A DNA stretch of 43,256 nt from Caulobacter sp. S45. GTDB lineage: Bacteria > Pseudomonadota > Alphaproteobacteria > Caulobacterales > Caulobacteraceae. The stretch's first letter is position 1. Every line of letters begins with the position of its first letter. The stretch covers positions 1 to 43,256 of the forward strand of contig NZ_CAHJWH010000007.1 in the NCBI RefSeq assembly GCF_903642205.1, in the 5' to 3' direction. This document shows positions 32,694 to 40,799 of this stretch, piece after piece. The notes below the pieces were generated by a model. That model had not been told where the DNA came from, ran no database searches, and saw nothing but the letters and a program-made list of their open reading frames with translations. The translations under genes and the position numbers were made by a program.

Positions 32694-33881
32694 GTGAGCG
32701 GAGCGGACACGCCATCGACGATCGCCACGCTGGAGCGGCGGGCCGCCGAGGCGATGCGCCGGCGCGACTTCACCTCAGCCGTCCGGGAACTGCAGGGTGC
32801 GGCTGAGCAGGCGCCCGGCCGCCTGGAGCTCTGGCTGGCGCTCGCGGCCGCGCACCGCGCCTCCGGCGAGCTGTCCGCGGCCCTGCGGGCGGTGGACCGG
32901 GCGCTGCAGCGTGAGCCCCGGGCCTTTCCGGCCCTGCTCATGCGCGCCTCGCTGCTGGAACGGATCGAGGGGGTGCGCGCCGCCGCCCCCGTCTACGGCG
33001 CGGCCCTCCTGCAGGCGCCTTCGGACGACCATCTGGACGAGGCGGCGCGACGCGCGCTGGCCCACGCCCGGGAGGTGAACAGCCGCCACGGGGCGGAGCT
33101 GAACACCGCGTTGCGGGCCAGCCTGGACGCGCTCCCGCTGTCCGGTCGCGCCCAGCAACAGGCTGAGGTGTTCGTCGACCGCCTCACCGGGCGGCGCAGG
33201 GTCTATGCACAGGCGCCGCTCGGCTACGCCTATCCAGGCCTGCCGGCGATTGAGTTCTGGGACCGGGCCCAGTTTCCCTGGCTGGAGCCGCTGGAGGCGG
33301 CGGCGCCCGCGATCGCGGCTGAGATGCTGGCGATCGGGATGCAGGACGCGGCGCTCGTGCCCTACATGGACCTGCCGGACACCCAGCCGGTGGATCAGTG
33401 GGCGGAGCTGAACCGCTCCCATGCCTGGACCGCCTTCCACCTCTACCAGCATGGCCGGCGGTCGGAGGCGAACTGCACCCGCTGCCCGCATACCCTGGCG
33501 GCGCTGGAGCCCGTGCCCCAGCCCGACGCGGTGAACCGTTCGCCATCGGCCATGTTCTCGGTGCTGAAGGCCCGCACCCGCATACCGCCTCACACTGGCG
33601 TGTCGAACACCCGCCTGGTGGGGCATCTGGCGCTCAGCGTCCCGCCGGGCTGCGGCTTCCGGGTAGGGGCGGAGACCCGCGCCTGGCGGGAAGGCTGCGC
33701 CTGGGTGTTCGACGACACCATCGAGCACGAGGCCTGGAACGACAGCGACACGGCCCGCGCCGTCCTCATCTTCGACGTGCGCCATCCCCTGATCCCCGAC
33801 GAGGAGCACGCCGCGATCGCGGCCATCATGGCGGCCATGGACCTCTTCAGCGGCGCACCGTCTGTCCAGACGCCGGACTGA
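32694..33881 (+). CDS. TPR protein with aspartyl/asparaginyl beta-hydroxylase domain
   Basis: This ~395-residue protein has an N-terminal helical TPR-like part (residues ~1-130, with AAEQAPGRLELWLALAAAH) and a C-terminal aspartyl/asparaginyl beta-hydroxylase domain. The iron-binding histidines are probably the HTGVSN and the HEAWNDSD sites, with a following arginine in LIFDVRHP for 2-oxoglutarate. The domain would hydroxylate a protein or lipid side chain. I prefer the GTG at 32694 because GGAAGGA lies just upstream; a GTG at 32667 is also in frame. It is the start of a block running into the AsmA-like gene. Confidence 0.85.
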   Translation: MSGADTPSTIATLERRAAEAMRRRDFTSAVRELQGAAEQAPGRLELWLALAAAHRASGELSAALRAVDRALQREPRAFPALLMRASLLERIEGVRAAAPVYGAALLQAPSDDHLDEAARRALAHAREVNSRHGAELNTALRASLDALPLSGRAQQQAEVFVDRLTGRRRVYAQAPLGYAYPGLPAIEFWDRAQFPWLEPLEAAAPAIAAEMLAIGMQDAALVPYMDLPDTQPVDQWAELNRSHAWTAFHLYQHGRRSEANCTRCPHTLAALEPVPQPDAVNRSPSAMFSVLKARTRIPPHTGVSNTRLVGHLALSVPPGCGFRVGAETRAWREGCAWVFDDTIEHEAWNDSDTARAVLIFDVRHPLIPDEEHAAIAAIMAAMDLFSGAPSVQTPD

Positions 33882-33917
33882 GCGGAGCTGCGGCAACCGA
33901 TCGCTCGCTGCTGCGCT

Positions 33918-33961
33918 CACAGGCGGCGACGTAAGCGCCGTCTGCGTCCAGGGCGCCTGTG
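33918..33961 (+). terminator. Long interrupted stem between AspH and AsmA-like genes
   Basis: CACAGGCG (33918-33925) pairs with CGCCTGTG (33954-33961), and the inner sequence can form an additional small hairpin. It occupies the gap before the AsmA-like start and could be a terminator or attenuator. It has no T-tract. Confidence 0.45.
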
Positions 33962-33974
33962 GGGGTCGGCTGAG

Positions 33975-35807
33975 TTGGAGACGGCCTCGGGACGGGTGAG
34001 GCGCCGGCCTGGCCTCGCATGGAGCCTGGCGGGCGGCGTCGGGATCCTGCTGGTCGGCTTGGCGATCGTCGGACTCGGCGCTGGTGTGCGGACGCGGTCC
34101 TTCACCCTGGCCGCGCTATCGCACCGGCTGGGTCGGACGGTGCATGTGGATGGCGAACTCTCGCTCCATCCCCACCTCACCAGCTTCACGGTACGCTTCA
34201 CCCGTCTGCATGTGGATCAGCCCGCCTGGGCGACCCCCGGGGCGATGGTCTGGGTGGATCGCGGGACGGTGACGCTGCCGTGGACGTCGCTGCTGGGCGA
34301 CGTGCGGCTGCAGGACGTGCAGCTCGACGGTCTGCGCCTCGATCTTCGTCATGACTCGCAGGGCCGGCCCAACTGGTCGGACGGACGGGCGCGGCCGCCT
34401 CCGCGCCTGCCGCGCATCGCCAGGATGGCGCTCCGCAACGGCGGTGTGGCCTACCAGGACCCAAGCCGCGCCCTGAGCTTCCAGGGCGCGATCTCCGTCG
34501 CCTCGGGCGCGACCGGTCCGCCGGTCCTTGCCGTGGCCGGCCATGGCCGCATTGAGGACGGGGTTTGGACCCTGGACGCCAGAAGCACCGCCGACTTCAA
34601 AGGCTCCGCACCTTACATCCTCAGCGGCCACCTGACCGTAGCTGAGCCCTCTGGAAACTCCGACGCACGTTTCAGCGGCGGGTTCGCGCCTCGCGACGGA
34701 CACCTGCAGGCGACCGTCGCCGCGACCGGGCCGGACCTGCACGACCTGTCGCACCTGATCAACGTCCCTCTCCCCCATACGCCGCCCTACAGCCTGCAGA
34801 CCCGGATAGAGCGGACGCCGGAGCGTACGCGGCTGCAGGGCCTTAGCGGTCGCGTCGGCGCCTCGGACATCGCGGGAGCCATGACGATCACGCCGGCGCC
34901 AGGCGGACGCCACCTGGATGGCGCGCTCCGCTCCCGCTCGCTTCGCGTGTCGGACCTGCTGTCGGTCGCCAGTGGCGGCCAGCTGAGCCACGCACGCCGC
35001 CAGGGCAGGCTGTTGCCCGAGGTCGCCATCAACCCTGCCCCCCTGCGCAGGTTAAGCGGTGTGGTGCGTCTGAGCGCTGCAAGCGTCCAGGCGCGCAGCA
35101 TCCGCAGCCTGCGACTGGTCGCCACGTTCGACCGCGGGCGGGTCGCCGCGGCGCCGCTGACGCTGGACTTGGCGCACGGTCAAGCGAAGATCGAGTTCGT
35201 GCTGGACGTCCGCAGGTCCGTCCCGCAGGTGCGCCTCGATGTCGACCTCCAGCGCGCCGACACCTCGGACTTCCGCCAGCCGGGAGGCGCGCCTGCGCCC
35301 CTCCAGGCGGTGCTAGACGGGGCCATCCACCTCCAGGGCGCCGGAAGCTCTCTCGCCCTTGCCGCGAGCCACGCCTCCGGGAGCGTGCAGCTCACCGCCC
35401 TCACCGGCCGGCTGCAGCGCAAGCAGGCCGCGGTGTTGAGTGGCGATATGGTCCAGGGGGTCCTCTCGCTGCTGGCGCGAAAGCCTGCCGATACGCCTCT
35501 GCGATGTGCTGTGGCCAGGTTTCAGGTCCGGGATGGGAAAGCCCGCGCTACGGCTCTGCGCGTGGTGAGCGGGCTGGGTGCGGTCACAGGATCCGGCGGC
35601 TTCAATCTCGCCTCGGAGACTTTAGACCTCACCCTGCGTCCCGCCGCCCCCGCGATGGCGGACGTGACGGCGGTGCGGATCGCGGGACCGCTTGCACATC
35701 CTCGCGCGACCCTGGCTCTCGGCGGCGCCGCAAGCCTTATCAGTCACACCTTCGATGGCCTGTTCAAGGCAGCGTTTTCGCCCCCGCCAAGCCTAAGGTG
35801 CGGGTGA
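33975..35807 (+). CDS. AsmA family protein
   Basis: This ~610-residue protein has an N-terminal membrane helix (SLAGGVGILLVGLAIVGLGA) and a large periplasmic region typical of AsmA-like proteins. Visible features are SFTVRFTRLHVDQP and WASPGAMVWVD-like strands near the start, and a C-terminal AsmA-type domain with GLGAVTGSGGFNLASETLDL. AsmA-like proteins are bridge-like lipid carriers that help phospholipid transport to the outer membrane. The start may be TTG 33975 or GTG 33996. It could assist lipid traffic, but nothing links it directly to the sphingolipid locus. Confidence 0.82.
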   Translation: METASGRVRRRPGLAWSLAGGVGILLVGLAIVGLGAGVRTRSFTLAALSHRLGRTVHVDGELSLHPHLTSFTVRFTRLHVDQPAWATPGAMVWVDRGTVTLPWTSLLGDVRLQDVQLDGLRLDLRHDSQGRPNWSDGRARPPPRLPRIARMALRNGGVAYQDPSRALSFQGAISVASGATGPPVLAVAGHGRIEDGVWTLDARSTADFKGSAPYILSGHLTVAEPSGNSDARFSGGFAPRDGHLQATVAATGPDLHDLSHLINVPLPHTPPYSLQTRIERTPERTRLQGLSGRVGASDIAGAMTITPAPGGRHLDGALRSRSLRVSDLLSVASGGQLSHARRQGRLLPEVAINPAPLRRLSGVVRLSAASVQARSIRSLRLVATFDRGRVAAAPLTLDLAHGQAKIEFVLDVRRSVPQVRLDVDLQRADTSDFRQPGGAPAPLQAVLDGAIHLQGAGSSLALAASHASGSVQLTALTGRLQRKQAAVLSGDMVQGVLSLLARKPADTPLRCAVARFQVRDGKARATALRVVSGLGAVTGSGGFNLASETLDLTLRPAAPAMADVTAVRIAGPLAHPRATLALGGAASLISHTFDGLFKAAFSPPPSLRCG

Positions 35808-35878
35808 TCGTGCCGTGGGGCTGGCGGAGCGGACGCCGGGCGGCGGCGTTCCGCTCGGGTTGACGAAGGAGAAACCAG

Positions 35879-36169
35879 ATGATCGGCGTGATCGCAGTCC
35901 TGAAGGCCAAGGAAGGCCGCGAGGCGGAGTTCGAGCGCACCTTCGCCGAGATGACCGCCAAGGTGAAGGCCAACGAACCGGGCAACCAGATGTACCAGCT
36001 CACCCGCAGCCGCACCGAACCGCGGACCTACAAGGTGCTGGAGATGTACGCCGACCAGGCGGCGTTCGACGCGCACGGCTCGAGCGACCATTACAAGGAA
36101 GGCGGCCGGGCCTTGCGCGACCTCGTGGAGAGCCGGCCTGAAGTAGAGCTGTTGGACGCGTTGATCTGA
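35879..36169 (+). CDS. Antibiotic biosynthesis monooxygenase-type protein (quinol monooxygenase-like)
   Basis: This 96-residue protein is a small ferredoxin-like (ABM) domain. The opening IGVIAVLKAKEGREAEFERT and the later LEMYADQAAFDAHGSSDHYK are characteristic of the putative quinol monooxygenase group. It forms dimers in known relatives. A strong RBS (GAAGGAGAA) precedes the ATG at 35879. Its stop lies near a hairpin (36166-36195) shared with the convergent GNAT gene. The substrate is unknown. Confidence 0.85.
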   Translation: MIGVIAVLKAKEGREAEFERTFAEMTAKVKANEPGNQMYQLTRSRTEPRTYKVLEMYADQAAFDAHGSSDHYKEGGRALRDLVESRPEVELLDALI

Positions 36170-36195
36170 CTGAAGGCGGAGCAGGCTGCAGTCAG
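36166..36195. terminator. Stem between convergent genes
   Basis: CTGACTG (36166-36172) and CAGTCAG (36189-36195) form a perfect 7-bp stem around a 16-base loop across the convergent ABM and GNAT stops. There is no T-tract, so a terminator role is only suggested by position. Confidence 0.3.
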
Positions 36196-36641
36196 GCCCG
36201 CTTCCGCAGGCCCCGTCCAAAGCCGATGGTCGTCCGGGCGAATCCCGTCGCGAGGCAAAAGCCTTCCAGGTCCGGATGGTCGGGCGGCGCGAGCAGCTGC
36301 AAGGCGCTGCAGCCGGCTGTCCGCGCCGTCCGGGCCGCGGCCTTCAGCAGCAACCGCCCGACACCCCGCCGCCGGGCGTCCTCGCGCACCAGCAATGTGG
36401 TTATCTGGGCCTCGGCCGCCTCTGCCTGGAGGTCCACGCGCCAGGACAGCGCGACCACGCCGCTGGGCGGTCCCCACTCCATGGCCACCAGCACCGCGCC
36501 ATCGCTATGACGGATGGTCTCGATCCGCTCGGCCAGGACGCGGGGCGGGACGCACTGGCCGATTCCGCTCATCAGCTCTGCGAGACCCATCGCGTCGGCA
36601 GCCGTCGCACTGCGTATCTCCAGGCCGTAGCGGTCAGCCAA
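36192..36641 (-). CDS. GNAT family N-acetyltransferase
   Basis: This 149-residue protein is a small GNAT domain. The acetyl-CoA-binding motif is ITTLLVREDARRRGVGRLLL (R/QxxGxG/A), followed by LQLLAPPDHPDLEGFCLATG and a terminal FARTTIGF. The start at 36641 is TTG, which follows an atypical upstream region; an ATG further in (MGLAELMSGIG) would cut into the domain. The acceptor substrate is unknown. Confidence 0.85.
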   Translation of the reverse strand: MADRYGLEIRSATAADAMGLAELMSGIGQCVPPRVLAERIETIRHSDGAVLVAMEWGPPSGVVALSWRVDLQAEAAEAQITTLLVREDARRRGVGRLLLKAAARTARTAGCSALQLLAPPDHPDLEGFCLATGFARTTIGFGRGLRKRA

Positions 36642-36695
36642 GTCCGCGTCGGACGCCAGCCTGCAAGCGCGCCTGAGCGCCTCGCAGGGCGATCC

Positions 36696-37121
36696 TCACT
36701 TCTTCCCAGGCGGGGTCAGGAAGTCCTTTCCCGCCGTCGCCGCGGGCTTGGCCTTCTCGGCCTTGGGCTTGCGGACTTCCTTGTTGCTCTTCTTCTGGCC
36801 CTTGGCCATGGCTTTCTCCGGAACGGGCGGGGGGAGGTCGTCGGCGGCGATCTCATCGGCGGTGCGGGTCAGCAAGGTGCTGGCGGCGATGGCGCCCTCC
36901 ACCACCCGGACGCCCAGATATCGCATCTGGCCGTCGGAAAAGCTGATGGCGTCCGTGTCGATGCTGGGATCGCGCCTGAGCTTGGCGGCGTCGCTGAGCG
37001 TCAGCTTCAGCATCAGGGCGGAGATGACAGCGCCGTCCGCCGTCGCCTTCTCGATCTCGGATCGGAACCTCTGTGCAGGCGGAAGCGGCCTGGGTGGAGG
37101 GGGAGGTGGGCGAGCGGGCAT
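36696..37121 (-). CDS. Uncharacterised protein ending in a conserved basic 'MAKGQ' peptide
   Basis: The full frame encodes 141 residues: a proline-rich start (PARPPPPPPRPLPP), an uncharacterised middle, and a lysine-rich tail (MAKGQKKSNKEVRKPKAEKA). The tail resembles small basic proteins found as separate genes in many proteobacteria. Inside the frame an ATG at 36809 with a good RBS (GGAGAAAGCC) starts exactly at that tail, so a 37-residue protein may be made as a second product or as the real gene. I do not recognise the upstream part. An EcfG-like promoter motif (37161-37185) lies upstream. Confidence 0.6.
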   Translation of the reverse strand: MPARPPPPPPRPLPPAQRFRSEIEKATADGAVISALMLKLTLSDAAKLRRDPSIDTDAISFSDGQMRYLGVRVVEGAIAASTLLTRTADEIAADDLPPPVPEKAMAKGQKKSNKEVRKPKAEKAKPAATAGKDFLTPPGKK

Positions 37122-37160
37122 CTTGGTCCCTTGTGCGACCGCGGCGAGAAGCGCCTACGC

Positions 37161-37185
37161 GACGGACAGTCATTAGAGCGGTTCC
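37161..37185 (-). promoter_or_regulatory. Candidate EcfG-type promoter
   Basis: On the minus strand GGAAC (37185-37181) is followed after 16 bases by CGTC (37164-37161). This matches the alphaproteobacterial general-stress promoter GGAAC-N16/17-CGTT at all but one base. It is ~40 bases before the ATG at 37121, a suitable position to drive 36696-37121. Confidence 0.4.
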
Positions 37186-37234
37186 GGGCCACAGAGATCA
37201 AGTGGTTTGCGACCCTAGCCGCTCACTTGGCCGG

Positions 37235-37459
37235 TCAGGACGAGGTTTCCGCGGCCCCGGGCGCTTCATCGGAAGGTCCGTCCAGCTTCAGGGCTTCGGT
37301 CCCGGCGGCGGTGATCTTCCAGCCTTCCCGGCTGCGTTCGGCGAAGCCCAGCGCAGTCAGGGCGCGAGCATCGCCGATGTTGATCCAGTCGACGTCCCCG
37401 CCTGCCTGCTTGCTGGCGAGATTGCGGAGCGCGGTGAACTGTCCCGGCGAAAGGCCCAA
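37235..37459 (-). CDS. Small uncharacterised protein, winged-helix-like
   Basis: This 74-residue protein starts at a TTG placed directly after the TAG stop of the preceding gene (TAGTTG), so expression depends on coupling. The sequence LSPGQFTALRNLASKQAGGD, then DARALTALGFAERSREGW and TAAGTEALKL resembles a small winged-helix or MarR-like fold. I do not recognise a named family. It is the last of three adjacent small leftward genes. Confidence 0.55.
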   Translation of the reverse strand: MGLSPGQFTALRNLASKQAGGDVDWINIGDARALTALGFAERSREGWKITAAGTEALKLDGPSDEAPGAAETSS

Positions 37460-37642
37460 CTACTGCCCGCCCGCCAGCGGGCTCGCAGAGGCCATCGCCC
37501 TGCGCAAAGAGGCTTGCTCCAGCTGCTGCGTCACCCGATCCAACTGGCTGGAGAGGTCGCCGACATCCAGCTGGAGTTCGGCCCAGCGGGCTTTCAGATA
37601 GTCGTTCTCGCGCCGCATGCCCTGGGCATCCTCGTCGATCAC
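37460..37642 (-). CDS. Small coiled-coil protein
   Basis: This 60-residue protein is probably a short coiled coil (MRRENDYLKARWAELQLDV, then LSSQLDRVTQQLEQASLR). Its ATG at 37642 overlaps the stop of the upstream gene by 4 bases (ATGA), and the next gene begins directly after its own stop. This tight linkage supports real coding despite the small size. No known family is recognised. Confidence 0.55.
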   Translation of the reverse strand: MIDEDAQGMRRENDYLKARWAELQLDVGDLSSQLDRVTQQLEQASLRRAMASASPLAGGQ

Positions 37643-37845
37643 AAACGGCCCTCCGCGCGGATCACCGCACGCAGCAGCAGGGCGCGCCGGAGTGGCAAGC
37701 CGGGTGCGCGAAGCTCGCTCCTCGCGCCCTCCACCACGCGGCCGCGATGACGCCCCCCCAATGCCCAGGCCTCGGCCCGCACCTCCTGCGGCGGCGTCCA
37801 GCGCGAACTGATCCGAGCGAGCAGCCGCGAGATGACCGTGACCAT
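37639..37845 (-). CDS. Small basic uncharacterised protein
   Basis: This 68-residue arginine-rich protein (SRLLARISSRWTPPQEVRAE, then ALGGRHRGRVVEGARSEL) heads the three-gene small cluster and overlaps the coiled-coil gene by 4 bases (ATGA). I recognise no family. The strongest support is the overlapping start-stop arrangement with the following two genes. Confidence 0.5.
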   Translation of the reverse strand: MVTVISRLLARISSRWTPPQEVRAEAWALGGRHRGRVVEGARSELRAPGLPLRRALLLRAVIRAEGRL

Positions 37846-38207
37846 CGCTCAGCTCCGCTTGGCGCCTCGCAGGCCGAGGATGTCAGGAAGTCGCAAATGC
37901 GGTGCGGACCCAGTGGATCTCGGGTCGGTGAGCACCTTGGTCGGCTCGTGCGCCGGGATGCGGGAACTGGACATGGCGTCCTTTCAGGCCGGCGCCAACC
38001 GCTCTGCGCGAGGGATGGCCGACGAGCGACGATACTGCGGCGCGCGCCCGAAAGCTCCAACCAAATGTAAATTCACCTAAGCGGCGCTTGGATGGAAAAG
38101 TGCGCGTCTAGCCACCTTGCACCGCCTCTGGCCGTCACGACGGATTGGGACTGGCCTTGCTGCAGTGCAGCATCCATATTGGTCCTCCAACCTGAGGAGA
38201 CTCGAAG
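37846..38207. other. Intergenic gap with no supported gene
   Basis: This 362-base gap separates the small leftward cluster from the depolymerase gene. A small rightward frame at 37832-38080 overlaps the small cluster and has no recognisable features, so I do not call it. The AT-rich pocket at ~38050-38080 and the RBS GAGGAGAC at ~38190 are consistent with a promoter and start for the next gene. Confidence 0.5.
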
Positions 38208-39329
38208 ATGGCCAGCCTGGGCGAGACGGTCGCCGCCCTGGCGGCGGCTCGATGGACGCCCGCGGACGAAACCGCGGCGACGTCCCTGCAAGAGATCGAT
38301 ATGTCGGCAGACAATCCTGGCGGCCTTCGCATGCTCGTCCATGCACCGCCTGGCCGGCCGGCTCGGGCGCCGCTCGTCGTTGTGCTGCACGGCTGCACCC
38401 AGACGGCGTCGGCCTACGCCCTCGGCGCGGGATGGCTTGAGCTGGCAGACCGGTGCGGCTTCGTCCTTCTCTGCCCCGAGCAGACGCGCGCGAACAACCT
38501 CAACGTCTGTTTTAACTGGTTTCAGCCTGCGGACACCTGTCGAGGCGGCGGCGAAGCGGCTTCCATCCACGCCATGGTGCGCAAGGCCATTGCAGATTAC
38601 GACCTCGATCCCAGCCGTATTTTCGTGACTGGCCTCTCGGCAGGAGGGGCTATGGCCAACGTCATGCTGGCTACCTATCCGGAAACCTTCGCCGGCGGTG
38701 CCATCATAGCCGGCCTGCCGTATGGCGCAGCCTCCAACATGCAGGAGGCCTTCGCCGCCATGCGCGGGAGCCGGTCGCTGCCGGCGCGGGTGCTGGGAGA
38801 CGCCGTCCGGTCGGCCTCGGGACGCCGTGGACCGTGGCCGCGCATCTCCATCTGGCAGGGAGATGAGGACATGACCGTGGCGCCCAGCGTGGCAGAGGAC
38901 CTGGCCAGCCAGTGGCGCAACGTGCACGGCATCGAAGGCGCGGGTTCCGACCTGCTCACGGCGGGACCTGATGATACCGGGCGCAGGCGGCGGACTGCGT
39001 GGCGTGACAGCCGCGGCGCCGCAGCCGTGGAGCTGAACCAGCTGAGCGGAATGGGCCATGGCGCGCCGCTGGGCTGCATGATCGACGACGGGTGCGGAAG
39101 GGCGGGACCCTACCTGCTGGAAGTGGGCGTCTCCTCCACCTTGGAGATCGCCCGATCGTGGACTCTGGTCCAGCCCCACAACCAAATGCGCGCTGCGCCG
39201 CAGGCTCCCCCCGCCCCGGCACGCGCCCGTGCGGACGCGGGAGGATCGCCGCCCCTCCTGCATGCCATCACCTCGGAGGTGGGCGGCGTGATCACCGGTG
39301 CGCTCCGCAATGCGGGCCTGCTGAAGTAG
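38208..39329 (+). CDS. PHB depolymerase family esterase
   Basis: This 373-residue alpha/beta hydrolase is of the extracellular poly(3-hydroxybutyrate) depolymerase/feruloyl-esterase type. It has the oxyanion-hole HGCTQTASAYALGAGW, the nucleophile Ser144 in the lipase box GLSAGGAMAN, and the substrate-side SIHAMVRKAIADYDLDPSRI. The catalytic Asp and His are probably in WQGDEDMTVAP and GMGHGAPLG. No clear signal peptide is visible, so it may be intracellular. The ATG at 38208 follows a good RBS. The natural substrate is uncertain, PHA oligomers or another ester. The ECF sigma gene starts 80 bases downstream. Confidence 0.87.
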   Translation: MASLGETVAALAAARWTPADETAATSLQEIDMSADNPGGLRMLVHAPPGRPARAPLVVVLHGCTQTASAYALGAGWLELADRCGFVLLCPEQTRANNLNVCFNWFQPADTCRGGGEAASIHAMVRKAIADYDLDPSRIFVTGLSAGGAMANVMLATYPETFAGGAIIAGLPYGAASNMQEAFAAMRGSRSLPARVLGDAVRSASGRRGPWPRISIWQGDEDMTVAPSVAEDLASQWRNVHGIEGAGSDLLTAGPDDTGRRRRTAWRDSRGAAAVELNQLSGMGHGAPLGCMIDDGCGRAGPYLLEVGVSSTLEIARSWTLVQPHNQMRAAPQAPPAPARARADAGGSPPLLHAITSEVGGVITGALRNAGLLK

Positions 39330-39409
39330 ACATCTGGCCGCCTTGCACGCCGGCCACGGGCGTGGTCATTCAGGGCCGACGCCGCGGATGGGACTGGAGC
39401 GCTGGGTTC

Positions 39410-39967
39410 GTGGAGGGGACGGCGGATCGACAGCGGTTGATTGCAGCGCTTCAACAGGTGGCGGCCGGCGACGAGGCGGCGCTCCAGCGTCTTTATGATC
39501 AGACCTCCGCGAAACTTTTTGGCATCTGCCTCCGTATCCTTGGCGACCGAAGCGAAGCCGAGGACGTGTTGCAGGACGTGTACGTCACCTTGTGGCGACG
39601 GGCCGGATCGTTCGATCCGGAGCGAGGCGTCAGCCCGGTCACCTGGCTGGCCGCGCTGACGCGCAACCGCGCCATCGACCGGCTCCGTGCGGGCAAGGGC
39701 CACCTCCACCGGCCGCTGGACGCGATCGCCGAGGCTGCCGATCCCAGCCCGCTCGCCAGCGAGACGCTGGAGCGCGATCAGGCTTACCGCCAGCTCAGCA
39801 CGTGCCTCGGTGAACTCGAGCCTGAGCACGCCGGCTACATCCGCGCGGCCTTTTTCGATGGCCAGACCTACGCCTCCCTGGCGGAGACTGCGGGCGCACC
39901 GCTGGGCACCATGAAGAGCTGGGTGCGTCGCGCCCTGCTGCGCCTGCGTACCTGTCTAGAGCAATGA
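39410..39967 (+). CDS. ECF RNA polymerase sigma factor
   Basis: This ~185-residue sigma-70 family protein has region 2 in LYDQTSAKLFGICLRILGDR and DVLQDVYVTLWRRA, and region 4 in AAFFDGQTYASLAETAGAPL with GTMKSWVRRALLRLR. The length and layout match extracytoplasmic-function sigma factors of the RpoE/SigK type. The GTG start at 39410 is preferred; GTG at 39362 is possible. It overlaps the anti-sigma gene by 4 bases (ATGA), as is common for sigma/anti-sigma pairs. Confidence 0.9.
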   Translation: MEGTADRQRLIAALQQVAAGDEAALQRLYDQTSAKLFGICLRILGDRSEAEDVLQDVYVTLWRRAGSFDPERGVSPVTWLAALTRNRAIDRLRAGKGHLHRPLDAIAEAADPSPLASETLERDQAYRQLSTCLGELEPEHAGYIRAAFFDGQTYASLAETAGAPLGTMKSWVRRALLRLRTCLEQ

Positions 39968-40656
39968 GTGATCGCGATCCCATCTCCGGCGAAGACGACG
40001 CCCTCGTGGCGGCGGAGTACGCACTCGGCGTGCTCGACGGCCAGGAGCGAGTGGCCGCCGAACGCCGCATCTCGACCGATCCAGGCTTCGCCCGTGAGGT
40101 CGAGGCGTGGCAAGACCGATTCGACCCGCTTACGGCCGAGATCGCGCCGGAACAGCCTGGCCCGCACGTCTGGGCAGACTTGGCCCGTCGCCTGGAGACC
40201 TCCAGCAACGTCGTCGAGCTGCAGCTGAAGAGAAGCCTGGCGCTCTGGCGCAGCGCGACTGCCGCGGCGGGGGCGTTGGCGGCGGCCTTGGCGCTGGTCG
40301 TGGCCTGGCCCAAGCCCGCCGCCCCTGCGCCGCCGGTGCTCACGGCCCGACTGGCGGCCACCGCCGGAGGCCCCACGGTCTTCGTGGCCTTCTACGATCC
40401 TGGCCGCAAGGCGATCGTGCTCACGCCAGCCGCCGTCAGCGCGGCGCAGGATCGCTCTCCGGAACTTTGGCTGATCCCCACCGGGGGCAAGCCGATCCCC
40501 CTGGGCATGGCTGCGTTCGAAAGCTCCGTGCAGATGATCCCGGCGGCAAGCGTGGGAGGTGGCACGCTGGCGGTGTCGGTCGAGCCCAGGGGCGGCTCGC
40601 CCACCGGCCAGCCCACGGGGCCGGTGATCGCGACGGGACAGCTGACGAACCTGTAG
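39964..40656 (+). CDS. Anti-sigma factor (RskA-like)
   Basis: This 230-residue protein has a cytosolic sigma-binding N-terminus (VAAEYALGVLDGQERVAAER), one membrane helix at ~97-117 (ATAAAGALAAALALVVAWP) and a periplasmic RskA-type C-terminal domain with LWLIPTGGKPIPLGMAAFES. There is no zinc CxxC/HxxxC motif, which fits the SigK/RskA group. It should hold the adjacent ECF sigma factor inactive until an envelope signal releases it. The 4-base overlap with the sigma gene ties their levels. Confidence 0.88.
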   Translation: MSDRDPISGEDDALVAAEYALGVLDGQERVAAERRISTDPGFAREVEAWQDRFDPLTAEIAPEQPGPHVWADLARRLETSSNVVELQLKRSLALWRSATAAAGALAAALALVVAWPKPAAPAPPVLTARLAATAGGPTVFVAFYDPGRKAIVLTPAAVSAAQDRSPELWLIPTGGKPIPLGMAAFESSVQMIPAASVGGGTLAVSVEPRGGSPTGQPTGPVIATGQLTNL

Positions 40657-40799
40657 CGCCCGGCCTTGCAGGCAGCCCCAGGGGAACCTGGTTGATCCTG
40701 TGTGGGATCAGGAACGCAGGCGCGTCCCGAGAGCCCTTTCCCACCGGGCTGGGACCGGGTAGCCAGCCGCTGGTCGCATCCCTCGGACACCGATCGCCT

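Noticed and set aside
38073-39263. A leftward open frame opposite the PHB-depolymerase-type esterase
   Set aside because: The rightward frame has the lipase box and a good RBS; the leftward one has neither.
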